Shown here in pieces: positions 17,142 through 25,877 of a stretch of DNA of 45,741 nt. Both the position numbers and the translations under genes were made by a program. The notes below the pieces were generated by a model. That model was not told the origin of the DNA. It did not search any database and saw only the letters and a list, made by a program, of their open reading frames with translations. The DNA comes from JABACD01 sp047639675 (GTDB lineage Bacteria > Planctomycetota > UBA1135 > GCA-002686595): contig JBLIOI010000022.1 in NCBI GenBank assembly GCA_047639675.1, forward strand, positions 1 through 45,741. Direction: 5' to 3'. Within the stretch, counting starts at the first letter, position 1; each line of letters opens with the position of its first letter.

Positions 17142-17547
17142 ATCCCTTATGGGCGCCGTACATGGTCCGCCGTCCGCTGAGACCCTTCGTGTTGCTGGTC
17201 GCGCTTACCTCGCCCCCAGCGAGTACAGCATGGTTGTCAGACACAGCGAACACCTGTCGGCCCGCGGTTTACCAGTTCTTTCGTTCCGCTGCCGAGCGAG
17301 CAAAACATCTCAAAGAGATCTTCCAAGCACTCACTCGCGCCCCATGCAAGAGCATGCGGCGAACTAATCTTGCTAACTAGAATTTGGAAGCGAACAATTA
17401 GGGAGATTCGCCCTTCCATGAAGTGGGAAAAATAGTCGTTGATCCAAATCGGGCACTGGGGCTAGCCGACTAAGTATTCCGATGGAAGGCTAATGAGCAG
17501 CCAATTCTCCAGTACGCCGTCGGATCACTCCTTCTGGTCTGAGCCCT
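17142..17547. other. Gap before the HD-GYP response regulator, no supported gene
   Basis: About 400 bp without a convincing gene. A 72-residue frame at 17162-17380 starts with a signal-like stretch (MVRRPLRPFVLLVAL), but it has no ribosome site and no family match, so I left it uncalled. The promoter of the response regulator gene should lie here. I could not identify clear boxes. Confidence 0.4.
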
Positions 17548-18747
17548 GTGCCCCCAATTCACGTGGAATTTGAGGTCACCGAAAGAAAGCGCGTCCTCTT
17601 TGTAGACGACGAACAAGGACTTCTCGACGCGCTACGTCGCGTCCTGCATTCCAAGCGCAAGGAGTGGGACATGACCTTTGCTCAAGGCGTTGACGCCGCG
17701 ATTGAAGCGCTAGAGGCCCACCCCTTTGACACCGTCGTCTCCGATATAAAAATGCCGGGGCGCGATGGATTCGACCTTCTGAGAACCATCCGCGATCACC
17801 CGGACTGGAAAGCCATCCCAGTCGTGATCTTGACCGGTAACGGAGAGAGCGATCTCAAGCGTCGCGCCCTCGACCTGGGAGCAACAGACCTGCTCGGCAA
17901 GCCCGTCGATCCGGATGATTTGACCGCGCGCATTCGCAGCGTGTTACGGATCAAGGCCTACGACGACGAGATCAAGGCCCAGAACCATATCCTTGAAGAT
18001 CGCGTTCGCGAACGTACCGCGCAGCTCGAGCGCGCACAGGTAGAACTCATCTGGCGTCTCGGAAAAGCCGGGGAGTTCAGGGACTCGGATACGGGTTATC
18101 ACGTTGTGCGCGTCGGTTTTTATTCTCGTACGATTGCCCACCAACTCGAGCTCGATCAGGAGACTCAACGCCAAATTTTCCTGACAGCCCCTCTGCACGA
18201 CCTCGGTAAGATCGGCGTCCCTGACAGTATTCTACTGAAGCCCGAAAAACTGAGCGCAAATGAATGGGTCATGATGCGTCAGCACACAGTCATTGGCGCA
18301 CATATTCTGCGTGATGAAGGGATTGCACAGGACAAGATCGCACGACTGAGTATCCCAGCTCCCGATACGGACTGTGAAGAAATCAACCCGCTCACCGAAC
18401 TCGCTGCGACCATCGCCGAGTGTCATCACGAGCGCTGGGATGGTGGCGGCTACCCCCACGGCATCGCAGGCGAGGACATTCCGATCGCTGCCCGCATCAC
18501 ATCCGTGGCGGACGTTTACGACGCGCTCTGCTCGAAGCGGCCGTACAAAGATCCGTTCACACCGGAGCAAGTTCTTGAACTCATCAACAATGGTGATGGT
18601 TGCCAATTCGACCCCATGGTTATTGAGGCCTTTCACGCCTGCTTACCAGACCTCATCGGCATTCAGAATGAGTTCGTAGACGAGCCGAATGATCATGCTC
18701 AAGCAGATGTCATTGAGACAGTAGAAGACTTGCGCAGAGCTTCCTAG
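17548..18747 (+). CDS. Response regulator with HD-GYP cyclic-di-GMP phosphodiesterase domain
   Basis: 399 residues from a GTG start. The N-terminal receiver has the acidic pair D20-D21, phospho-acceptor D66 (VVSDIKMPG), T96 and K118 (LGKPV). A coiled linker at about 135-170 precedes the HD-GYP domain: HD at 217-218 (APLHDLGKIGVPD) and HHERWDGGGYP at 293-303, so the GYP signature is intact. Such proteins hydrolyse cyclic-di-GMP when phosphorylated. This form is RpfG-like. No histidine kinase is next to it, so the cognate kinase must be elsewhere. With the pilin cassette upstream, control of surface attachment or motility is a reasonable guess. Confidence 0.95.
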   Translation: MPPIHVEFEVTERKRVLFVDDEQGLLDALRRVLHSKRKEWDMTFAQGVDAAIEALEAHPFDTVVSDIKMPGRDGFDLLRTIRDHPDWKAIPVVILTGNGESDLKRRALDLGATDLLGKPVDPDDLTARIRSVLRIKAYDDEIKAQNHILEDRVRERTAQLERAQVELIWRLGKAGEFRDSDTGYHVVRVGFYSRTIAHQLELDQETQRQIFLTAPLHDLGKIGVPDSILLKPEKLSANEWVMMRQHTVIGAHILRDEGIAQDKIARLSIPAPDTDCEEINPLTELAATIAECHHERWDGGGYPHGIAGEDIPIAARITSVADVYDALCSKRPYKDPFTPEQVLELINNGDGCQFDPMVIEAFHACLPDLIGIQNEFVDEPNDHAQADVIETVEDLRRAS

Positions 18748-18912
18748 CCGCTCGCCGACTTCCTGCAAGGGTTCGGGATCACCTACTCGAGGGGGAACTC
18801 AAGACTCTCGTTCATTGAGCGGCCGGCGCGGGCTACCTCGTGAGAGGGAATTGAGTTTCACGCCTGCTTGCTAGACACGACTTGCCGGAATCGTGCGCCA
18901 TGGGACGGTCGA

Positions 18913-21663
18913 CTACTCGTGTCGTCTCAGGCTAAATTCGACATCCGTATCCCCGGGTCGCACACTCTTAAGTGCCGCGGGTTCGTACAACCCGTCATAG
19001 TCCATGATCCGCAGATCATAGGCCACATCATTCAAGTTGCTTAGGGAGAACCAACCGCGGGTATCCGGGATTGCGACGCGGGAAATGATGGTACGGCTCG
19101 CTGTGTCAGTGAACTGAATTTTCACTCCTCCAACTGGCTCGCCATGCGCATCTAAAACCCGCCCGCTCACCGTGTGGCCTGTTCCCCGCGGTTGGAAGTG
19201 CAATTCGATGCCGGTGGTTCCGGCCATGACGCCTTCAACGGTCATCGATTCGTTGAGTAGAAGTGCCGGATCGCTGGCCTGGATCTGGAATGGACCGGCG
19301 CTGTTGGGGACGATCTCAAAAGAGCCGTCCTCCCCAGTACGCACCGAATTCAAGATCAGTTCGCCATCGGAAGACAGTAGGTTCACGATCCCTCGCTCCG
19401 GAACCCTACCGTCCGGCAGGCGCAAGACTCCGCGAATGGGCGCGCTCGGCCGCAACTCGATGCTCTCCAGCTCCTCGCCGGCGCGGACGCTCAAACTGAG
19501 CCTTTGAAGTAGAGAAATCTCCTTGTCGCCCACTCCGCGACTCCCCTTCAGCGAGAGCTCGTAATCTCCCGCAGCTAGGTTGGCTACCTCGAAGGTGCCT
19601 TGCGGAGTGACTCCCACGACCCTCACCAGCTGTCGAGTTGTCGGGTAGCCCTCACTCTTGGTCGTTTTGCGTAACTCGATGAAATCGGGGTTGTCCCGAC
19701 TGAAGATGCGATCTCGAACGAAGCCCCGAACCCGTGCAGCAGAGGAGATCATGAGTTCGCCGACATCCACAGTCTCTGCTTCGCCGCTCAAGAGACGCAC
19801 CCAAGTGGTCGCAACGGGATAGCCATCGAGGCTGGCACCGATCGTATAGCCAGCCCGCGGATGCAAGTAGCACTCGAAGCGGCCATTGAGGTCGGTGACT
19901 GTCTGTCCCTCGTGGCGCTCTGCTTTCATCGGGCTGTCGGAGAAACGCCCCCTATAGACCACGTCGACCCCCGCTAGCGAGACACCCGCGGCATCAACCA
20001 CGGTTCCAATCGCCAAAGTTGGCTGCTCTAATCGAATAGACACAAACTGCCCGGCACCGATCGTGTCCACTCGCACGTACTCGGTCTTCGGAGCATAGCC
20101 GTCCACAACAACGACGATGCCACGGAGTGAGGTGCTCGTGCTGTCGAAGCCCTCGATTTCAAACTCACCACGATGGTTCGTCATGGTCGTTTGATCGAGA
20201 CTCTCAATTCGCGCACCTTCAAGAGGGAGGTCAGTGGCTGCATCAAGCACGAGCCCTTTAACTGTCACTGCCGTTGACAATCGAAATTCCTGCTCGAGGT
20301 CCAGTTCGCTGCTGGACACACATCGAAGTTCAGCGGAGGCATACCCATCTAGCTTGGCGAGCGCGCGGAACTCGCCTGCGGGAATTTTGGTAATGCTCAC
20401 TTTTCCGTTTTCATCGGTAGTTGCAGCCACCGACCATGCGGTCGGCACGTAAAGTCCATCCAAACTTTCGGCGCGGATCTGCACACCCCGCAGGGGGGAA
20501 TTGTCGTCAGAGGATAGAACGGTGAACTTAAAATCAAACCCGTCAGAGAGGGCCAGGTCACAGCGTTCGCCGGAATAGCAACGAATCGATTCAGCCGGGG
20601 CAAAGGCAGCGTGGACCGCACGCACGAGATAGGGCCGCCCAGCTTCAGCTGCCAGCCTAAAGTTCCCCATCGAATCCGTACGAACCGCGGCTAGAATGCT
20701 CGAGGCGTCTTTCATTTCCAGAATCTGGGGCGCTCGTGGGTCTGCACTAACCGCATGAACTCGAACCTCGGTAAGCGGAGAGCCTGCGCTATCAACGACT
20801 TGACCTACGATGAAACCATCCGCAAGAGGCAGGATCGTGGTCACCCCTGGGCGCGCGTCTGGTGCCTCCAGAATACGCACGGAATCGCTGTTTGTAGTCG
20901 TCTCGTCATCGGCAACGAGCAATCCAAGCGAGTCCCTGGATATACCTTCAGAACCAAAATCACTATTCACCGAAGAGTTCAGCCAGACCAGGGTCGAGCC
21001 CAAGAAGAAGACGATGGCGACAAGCCCGACTTTGACAGCAACACCGGCCGAGAGTCCGCCTGAACCTTGCTCAAAGAAGTCACGCCAACTCGGCGTAAGC
21101 AAGGCTCCCCTCGGAGGCATTGCCAGTGGCAGGAGCGCAAGGCTCCAGTGCTTATCACCACCGTCGTATTCGGCCTCGAGCTGCTCGCGCAGTAGTTCGA
21201 GGCCACGCTTCAACCGTACTCGGACGGTCGAGGCTGGAATCCCGAGCTGCTGCGCGATTTGTGTCGGCGTCAGCTCTTCGAAGAATCGCAGAATGATGGT
21301 CGAGCGGTAGTGCTCGGCAAGTCCGAGAACAGCAGTCACAAGTGATCGCTGCGTCTCTACCAACTCGACCATCTCTCCTGCCGAGGGGAGGGCCTCGGGA
21401 ACTGCGCCTTGACGTTCGCGTCGCGCTCGACGCTGCTCCCCACGGCCGATTTGGCGTGCCACATTGCGAGCGACACCCGCCAGCCAATTTCGCAGTCCCT
21501 CTCTGGGCCTCTCGCCCCACGCTAGAGCCGCCATCAAAGTCGCCTGCACCACATCATCTGCGGTGCTAGCGTCCTTGACGAGTTGCCTCGCCAATCCACG
21601 TAGCCATCGGGTGTGCTCCAATAGGTCTGTGGGTAGTTGTCCGGCTTTCTGCTCCATAGTCAT
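18913..21663 (-). CDS. ECF sigma factor fused to a membrane helix and carboxypeptidase-regulatory-like repeats
   Basis: About 916 residues from the ATG at 21663 (a TTG at 21678 gives 921; numbering below uses that). Residues 20-75 match sigma-70 region 2 (WLRGLARQLVKDASTADDVV). Residues 118-168 match region 4 with a helix-turn-helix (LTPTQIAQQLGIPASTVRVR). A single membrane helix follows at about 212-233. The remaining ~630 residues hold about seven beta-sandwich repeats beginning near 288, 383, 472, 557, 649, 747 and 837, each with a GxVxDxxGxPLxGV-type opening, as in carboxypeptidase-regulatory-like domains. The sigma part would be cytoplasmic and the repeats outside the membrane. No anti-sigma gene is adjacent. 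It is convergent with the HD-GYP gene. Confidence 0.9.
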   Translation of the reverse strand: MTMEQKAGQLPTDLLEHTRWLRGLARQLVKDASTADDVVQATLMAALAWGERPREGLRNWLAGVARNVARQIGRGEQRRARRERQGAVPEALPSAGEMVELVETQRSLVTAVLGLAEHYRSTIILRFFEELTPTQIAQQLGIPASTVRVRLKRGLELLREQLEAEYDGGDKHWSLALLPLAMPPRGALLTPSWRDFFEQGSGGLSAGVAVKVGLVAIVFFLGSTLVWLNSSVNSDFGSEGISRDSLGLLVADDETTTNSDSVRILEAPDARPGVTTILPLADGFIVGQVVDSAGSPLTEVRVHAVSADPRAPQILEMKDASSILAAVRTDSMGNFRLAAEAGRPYLVRAVHAAFAPAESIRCYSGERCDLALSDGFDFKFTVLSSDDNSPLRGVQIRAESLDGLYVPTAWSVAATTDENGKVSITKIPAGEFRALAKLDGYASAELRCVSSSELDLEQEFRLSTAVTVKGLVLDAATDLPLEGARIESLDQTTMTNHRGEFEIEGFDSTSTSLRGIVVVVDGYAPKTEYVRVDTIGAGQFVSIRLEQPTLAIGTVVDAAGVSLAGVDVVYRGRFSDSPMKAERHEGQTVTDLNGRFECYLHPRAGYTIGASLDGYPVATTWVRLLSGEAETVDVGELMISSAARVRGFVRDRIFSRDNPDFIELRKTTKSEGYPTTRQLVRVVGVTPQGTFEVANLAAGDYELSLKGSRGVGDKEISLLQRLSLSVRAGEELESIELRPSAPIRGVLRLPDGRVPERGIVNLLSSDGELILNSVRTGEDGSFEIVPNSAGPFQIQASDPALLLNESMTVEGVMAGTTGIELHFQPRGTGHTVSGRVLDAHGEPVGGVKIQFTDTASRTIISRVAIPDTRGWFSLSNLNDVAYDLRIMDYDGLYEPAALKSVRPGDTDVEFSLRRHE

Positions 21664-21891
21664 CAGTCTCACGAACAAGTTGCCGCTGACCTGGGTTGCG
21701 TTTCAGCGATTGAGGAATTCCTTCCAAGTCTTTTTGGAATGTGAATTCTGGCAACGTGAGGGCCTATTTGCCTCCTAGATCTCCAGCAATAAGCCAATCT
21801 AGGTCCACGGAGCCCGAAGCGGGCTGGCTCGACCCGTGTCGGGAAATTAGACTGCCCGCCCCAACTCCAAACTACTTCTATAGACAGTTCC

Positions 21892-23277
21892 ATGACCCCT
21901 CCCAAAGCGGCCGACAAGAAAGTCTTGATCGCCAACGGCCAAGGTTTCTGGGGCGACTCGATTCTCGGCCCTGTGCGCCTGGTGAATGAAGGTCCCCTCG
22001 ACTACCTAACTCTCGACTACCTCGCGGAAGTCACAATGAGCATCATGCAGAAGCTCAAGACTCGCAAACCCGAAATGGGCTACGCGACTGACTTCGTGAA
22101 ACTCATCGAACGCGTGCTACCGCAGCTCGTTGAGAAGAACATCAAGGTCGTGGCGAACGCGGGCGGCGTCAACCCCCTCGCTTGCAAGGACGCCGTGCTC
22201 GAAGTGATTCGCAAGCAAGGCTACACCGGCATCAAAGTCGCCGTTGTCGAAGGCGACGACATCCTGGATCAGATCGACGATCTGATGGCCAAGGGCGAAG
22301 AGTTCAAGAACATGGACACTGGTGAGCCGCTCTCCGCCGTCCGTGATTCGGTCACGAGCGCCAACATCTATCTAGGTGCACTGCCCATCGCAGAAGCCTT
22401 GGATCAAGGAGCGCAAATCGTAATCACCGGACGCGGTACTGATCCGGGTCTTGTGATTGGTCCACTCATTCACGAGTTTGGTTGGAGTGCCGACGATTAC
22501 GACAAGATTGCTGCAGGCACAGTCGCCGGACACATTGTTGAGTGTGGCGCGCAATGTACCGGCGGTAACTACACCGACTGGCGTGAAGTTCCCGACATGG
22601 CGCGCATCGGCTATCCGATTATTGAAGCCTACCCCGATGGTAGTTTCGTAGTCACCAAACACGAGCGCACAGGTGGACTAGTCACCGTGGCTTCGGTCAC
22701 CCACCAACTCGCCTACGAAATGGGCGATCCAGCTAACTACATCACGCCCGATGGAGTGGCTGACTTCACAAGCTTCAACTTGGAGCAAGAAGGCCCAGAT
22801 CGTGTGCGTGTTAGCGGCGTCAAGGGTGGCCCGCCGACGCCGACCTACAAGGTCTCGATGAGCTATCAAGACGGTTGGAAATCCGTTGGACAACTCACCG
22901 TCTCCGGCCCCGATGCTTTGGAAAAGGCCAAACTGTGCGCGCAAATCGTGTGGCAGCGCTTGGCCTTCGACGGCTACAACTACAGCGCTGAAGAACGTAT
23001 GGTCGAGTACGTCGGCGCAAACGTTTGCCACGAGGGAATCGATCTCGGAGAGACGGGTGAAGCCAGCGAGATCCTCCTGCGCATGGGCGTAAAAGGCCCT
23101 GAGAGAGCCAAAGTAGACCGTTTCGGTCCGGAGCTTGTCCCGCTCGTAACCAGCGGCCCGCCAGGCGTCACAGGCTTTGCCGGTGGGCGTCCGAAGGCCA
23201 CTGAAATCATCGGCTACTGGCCCGCCTTGCTTAGCAAGGAACTCGTATCAACCAGCGTCACCGTCTTTTCCAGCTAA
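21892..23277 (+). CDS. AtuA-type DUF1446 protein, main domain
   Basis: 461 residues. The DUF1446 family is recognised from IANGQGFWGDSILGP at the start, VVANAGGVNPLAC, the GRGTDPGLVIGPLIHEF segment, GHIVECGAQCTGGNY and the Cys/Gly-rich TGFAGGRPKATEI at the end. AtuA is needed for acyclic terpene (citronellol/geraniol) use in Pseudomonas, but its reaction is not established. In many bacteria the protein has a C-terminal ferredoxin-like extension; here that part is a separate gene 10 nt downstream. The operon continues with phosphotransacetylase, suggesting organic-acid or acyl-CoA metabolism. Confidence 0.9.
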   Translation: MTPPKAADKKVLIANGQGFWGDSILGPVRLVNEGPLDYLTLDYLAEVTMSIMQKLKTRKPEMGYATDFVKLIERVLPQLVEKNIKVVANAGGVNPLACKDAVLEVIRKQGYTGIKVAVVEGDDILDQIDDLMAKGEEFKNMDTGEPLSAVRDSVTSANIYLGALPIAEALDQGAQIVITGRGTDPGLVIGPLIHEFGWSADDYDKIAAGTVAGHIVECGAQCTGGNYTDWREVPDMARIGYPIIEAYPDGSFVVTKHERTGGLVTVASVTHQLAYEMGDPANYITPDGVADFTSFNLEQEGPDRVRVSGVKGGPPTPTYKVSMSYQDGWKSVGQLTVSGPDALEKAKLCAQIVWQRLAFDGYNYSAEERMVEYVGANVCHEGIDLGETGEASEILLRMGVKGPERAKVDRFGPELVPLVTSGPPGVTGFAGGRPKATEIIGYWPALLSKELVSTSVTVFSS

Positions 23278-23287
23278 GGAGCCAAAT

Positions 23288-23641
23288 ATGCCCCTCGTTT
23301 CATTATCAACCATCGCCTACGCCCGTTCGGGTGACAAGGGCGAAGGATCCAACGTCGGCATCATCGCGCGCAGCGAAGAGGCCTATGTCTTCCTTAAAGC
23401 AACGCTAACACCCGATGTCATTCGCAACCACATGAGTTCGATTAACTTAGGTCGTGTCAAGCGCTACGATGCGGACAACATGCTTGTCCTAAACTTCCTG
23501 CTGGAAGACAGCCTTGGCGGCGGCGGCTCCGCTTCCTTAAAGACTGACGCCCAAGGCAAGACCCATGGTTTAGGTGTCTTACGCTTGAAGATGAACGTAC
23601 CAGACGAAGTCATCGACTCAGTCGCAACCGCCACCAAATAG
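23288..23641 (+). CDS. AtuA C-terminal ferredoxin-fold domain as a stand-alone protein
   Basis: 117 residues from the ATG at 23288, with a strong ribosome site AAGGAG 6 nt upstream that overlaps the stop of the preceding gene. The opening LSTIAYARSGDKGEGSNVGI is the conserved start of the AtuA-like C-terminal domain, and FLLEDSLGGGGSASLKTDA is its Gly-rich loop. It probably forms a complex with the DUF1446 protein encoded just upstream. The frame extends back to 23177, but that part overlaps the upstream gene and lacks family features. Confidence 0.88.
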   Translation: MPLVSLSTIAYARSGDKGEGSNVGIIARSEEAYVFLKATLTPDVIRNHMSSINLGRVKRYDADNMLVLNFLLEDSLGGGGSASLKTDAQGKTHGLGVLRLKMNVPDEVIDSVATATK

Positions 23642-23645
23642 CAAC

Positions 23646-24596
23646 ATGGATCTGGTGCTAGAGATAAAGGAGAAGGCGCGTCGACTAGACAAGCGAATCA
23701 TTCTGCCGGAATCTCAAGACTCGCGCGTTTGCGCAGCTGCCGCGACGATGGTCGCTGAAGGACTCTGCCAACCAGTCCTGATCGACTCCGGTCAAATGGC
23801 CGCCGTCCCCCATGGAGTCGAAGTCATTCGTCCGTCAAACGACAGGCGCTTAGAGATCTTCGCCGAGCAGTTGTTCGAGATGCGCAAGCACCGTGGGATG
23901 ACAATGGAGAAAGCCCTCGACCACGTTGCCGATCCACTTTTCTTCAGCGCCTTCCTCCTGCGCTCTGGAGATTGCGATGGAGCTGTTGCCGGTAGCGAAT
24001 CAGCAACGGCAAGTGTCCTACGTGCTGCAATCCAAGGGGTCGGCTTGGCACGTGGGATCAAGACGGTCTCCTCATGTTTCTTGATGATCATGAAGGATCA
24101 AGCGCTGACCTACGCTGATTGCGGAGTGGTCCCCGACCCCACTGCCGAACAACTCGCCGACATTGCGCTAGCCTCGGCTGAGAGCCATCGACGGCTAACT
24201 GGCCAAACTCCGCGGGTTGCGCTGCTATCCTTTTCGACGAAGGGATCTGCTCTACATGCGAAAGTCGACAAGGTCATCCGCGCAGGAGAAATCCTCACTG
24301 AACGGGCGCCAAACCTATGTTTTGACGCGGAATTACAGGTCGACGCTGCTCTTGTCCCGCTCGTCGCTGAGAAGAAGGCGCCACGCTCGCCTCTAGCGGG
24401 TCGCGCCAACGTGCTGGTTTTTCCAGATCTCGACTCTGGCAACATCGCCTACAAATTGACCCAACGATTGGCTGGCGCGCTAGCTCTCGGCCCGCTGGTT
24501 CAAGGCCTCGATAAGCCCTTCATGGATCTCAGCCGAGGCTGCACTCCCGAAGACATTGTCAACGTGGCAGCAATTGCCTCGGTACTTTCCGACTGA
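23646..24596 (+). CDS. pta: Phosphate acetyltransferase
   Basis: 316 residues, the length of single-domain Pta. Family features include the opening RRLDKRIILPESQDSRV, the SGDCDGAVAGSESATASVLRAA-like substrate loop region, the block YADCGVVPDPTAEQLADIAL and the closing FPDLDSGNIAYKLTQRL near the C-terminus. It interconverts acetyl-CoA plus phosphate with acetyl phosphate plus CoA in the cytoplasm. No acetate kinase is in the window. It starts 4 nt after the AtuA-like small gene and 5 nt before the FKBP lipoprotein gene, so all four appear co-transcribed. A related phosphate acyltransferase acting on a longer acid cannot be excluded. Confidence 0.9.
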   Translation: MDLVLEIKEKARRLDKRIILPESQDSRVCAAAATMVAEGLCQPVLIDSGQMAAVPHGVEVIRPSNDRRLEIFAEQLFEMRKHRGMTMEKALDHVADPLFFSAFLLRSGDCDGAVAGSESATASVLRAAIQGVGLARGIKTVSSCFLMIMKDQALTYADCGVVPDPTAEQLADIALASAESHRRLTGQTPRVALLSFSTKGSALHAKVDKVIRAGEILTERAPNLCFDAELQVDAALVPLVAEKKAPRSPLAGRANVLVFPDLDSGNIAYKLTQRLAGALALGPLVQGLDKPFMDLSRGCTPEDIVNVAAIASVLSD

Positions 24597-24601
24597 ACAC
24601 G

Positions 24602-25033
24602 ATGAAAACGCTTCAGATCATCAGCGTCCTTGCGCTTGTCTCCCTTCAAAGCTGCTCGATGTTTGGAAACACCAAAGTCGAGGTGACCCACGAACTGACC
24701 GAGTTTGATAGCGGCATCAAAATTCGCGAAATCGTCGCCGGCGATGGTCTATCTGCGAGCTTCGGCCAACACATTGTGATCGACTACATTGGATACCTCT
24801 CCGACGGATCCACATTCGATTCGAGTATCGACCGCGGCGTCCCCTTGGACTTTACTCTCGGCGAAGCGCCCCTCGCTGGCTGGAACGAGGGCATCAACGG
24901 AATGCAGATAGGTGGACAGCGACACATCTCGATTCCTTCCAATCTCGCTTATGGCGAAGCGGGAATCGAGGGATTGATTCCGCCCAGTGAGCCGCTCGTC
25001 TTCGAGGTTTGGTTGCTCGAAATCCAGGACTAA
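24602..25033 (+). CDS. FKBP-type peptidyl-prolyl isomerase lipoprotein
   Basis: 143 residues. A lipoprotein signal (ALVSLQSC) puts the lipidated Cys at residue 18. One FKBP domain follows, with IVIDYIGYLSDGSTFDSS, LGEAPLAGWNEGINGMQIGG and ISIPSNLAYGEAGIEGLIPP, which contain the hydrophobic pocket residues of active FKBPs. It should help fold proteins in the periplasm, anchored to a membrane. It closes the AtuA/pta operon, 24 nt before a strong terminator. A functional link to those metabolic genes is not obvious. Confidence 0.93.
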   Translation: MKTLQIISVLALVSLQSCSMFGNTKVEVTHELTEFDSGIKIREIVAGDGLSASFGQHIVIDYIGYLSDGSTFDSSIDRGVPLDFTLGEAPLAGWNEGINGMQIGGQRHISIPSNLAYGEAGIEGLIPPSEPLVFEVWLLEIQD

Positions 25034-25056
25034 CCAGAAAGCTCCCTTCTGAACAC

Positions 25057-25093
25057 AGAAGAGGCGCCCCGCGAAATGCGGCGCGCCTCTTCT
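25057..25093. terminator. Bidirectional intrinsic terminator between convergent genes
   Basis: An 11-bp perfect stem, AGAAGAGGCGC with GCGCCTCTTCT, encloses an inner CCGC/GCGG stem with loop GAAAT. On the plus strand it is followed by TT. It lies between the FKBP gene and the convergent small lipoprotein gene, and can end both. Confidence 0.85.
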
Positions 25094-25142
25094 TTGCGTT
25101 AGAGCCAAAGCGTTGCCGCTCTAACCCATGGGCATATGAGAA

Positions 25143-25391
25143 CTAGTTCTCGACTGCTTCGCCCGTGACGGGGCAGACCTGAGCGCCTTCTGAGCACTCT
25201 GCCTTAGCAGCGCCGTCGCATTCGGCCTCGGCTGCACTGTCGCAAGCGGTCTCGCATGCGGTCTCGCATGCGGTCTCGCAAGCGGCTTCGGGCGCTGCGG
25301 CTGTTGAGGGGTCAGAAACTTGGTTGTTCTCGGAGTTCTTGCAGCCGACAGCGAGAGTGACGAGGGCGAAGCCCAGGATGAGGTTTTTCAT
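25143..25391 (-). CDS. Small Cys-rich lipoprotein with (ACET) repeats
   Basis: 82 residues. A lipoprotein signal (LVTLAVGC) places the lipidated Cys at 17. The mature part is low-complexity: ACET is repeated three times, then ACDS, with further Cys at regular steps. Cys positions are 38, 42, 46, 50, 58, 66 and 73, mixed with Glu and Ala. The DNA shows matching 12-bp tandem repeats. The even Cys/Glu spacing suggests metal binding or a disulfide-linked surface coat, but I know no family for it. It ends in CPVTGEAVEN. Confidence 0.7.
   Translation of the reverse strand: MKNLILGFALVTLAVGCKNSENNQVSDPSTAAAPEAACETACETACETACDSAAEAECDGAAKAECSEGAQVCPVTGEAVEN
25202..25288. repeat. Imperfect 12-bp tandem repeats in the Cys-rich lipoprotein gene
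   Basis: A 12-bp unit close to GCATGCGGTCTC occurs about four times in tandem (25250-25288) and degenerates toward 25202. It encodes the (ACET) repeat on the minus strand. The copies are in frame, so number changes would lengthen or shorten the protein without a frameshift. Confidence 0.75.
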
Positions 25392-25539
25392 TGGTCTGTT
25401 TGTTCTATTCTATTAAGTGGAGCCGCGCTGAGGCGACGGTCGCAGTCATTCGAAGCATGGTGTACGCACCAAGTTCGTCTGCGTTAGATTAGCGGCAACA
25501 TCGGTTATCTGGCACCGATCCTGGCCCAAATTCCACTCA

Positions 25540-25815
25540 ATGAATCATCGATATCCTATTCCTGAGGTCGACCTGCATGGGCAGCGGCCCGAAAATGCCC
25601 TGCGTCGGCTGGCTCAGGCTCTGCACACGACCCGAGTGCAAGGAGGCAAGAAACTGCTTGTAATAACGGGCAAGGGCTTCGGAAATCGCCTCCAGCAGCC
25701 GATTTTGCGCTCAAAGGTCGAGAGCTGGCTGCAGGGGCCAGAGGGGAGGCGCGCCGGAGTCAGCGGATTTCAGCGAGTCGCTGAAGGGGGCGCGCTGGAG
25801 GTCAAACTCTTGTAA
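25540..25815 (+). CDS. Smr domain protein
   Basis: 91 residues forming a single Smr domain: EVDLHGQRPENALRRL at the start and LLVITGKGFGNRL in the middle, matching the DLHG and TGxG motifs. Smr domains are nucleases or nucleic-acid binders, best known from the C-terminus of MutS2 and in ribosome-rescue proteins such as SmrB. This stand-alone form is short and cytosolic. It is followed 62 nt later by a lipoprotein gene with no evident link. Confidence 0.88.
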   Translation: MNHRYPIPEVDLHGQRPENALRRLAQALHTTRVQGGKKLLVITGKGFGNRLQQPILRSKVESWLQGPEGRRAGVSGFQRVAEGGALEVKLL

Positions 25816-25877
25816 GCTGCGCCGCGAATTGCCCAGGGCACGCCATTCTTCCCAACCGCTCCATCCAGAGATATCAC

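Noticed and set aside
17162..17380. 72-residue frame with a signal-peptide-like start
   Set aside because: No ribosome site, no family features and a poorly structured remainder. It could be real, but the sequence alone does not support it.
25202..25288. Tandem repeats as a possible CRISPR array
   Set aside because: The units are 12 bp, contiguous without spacers, and in frame in a lipoprotein gene.
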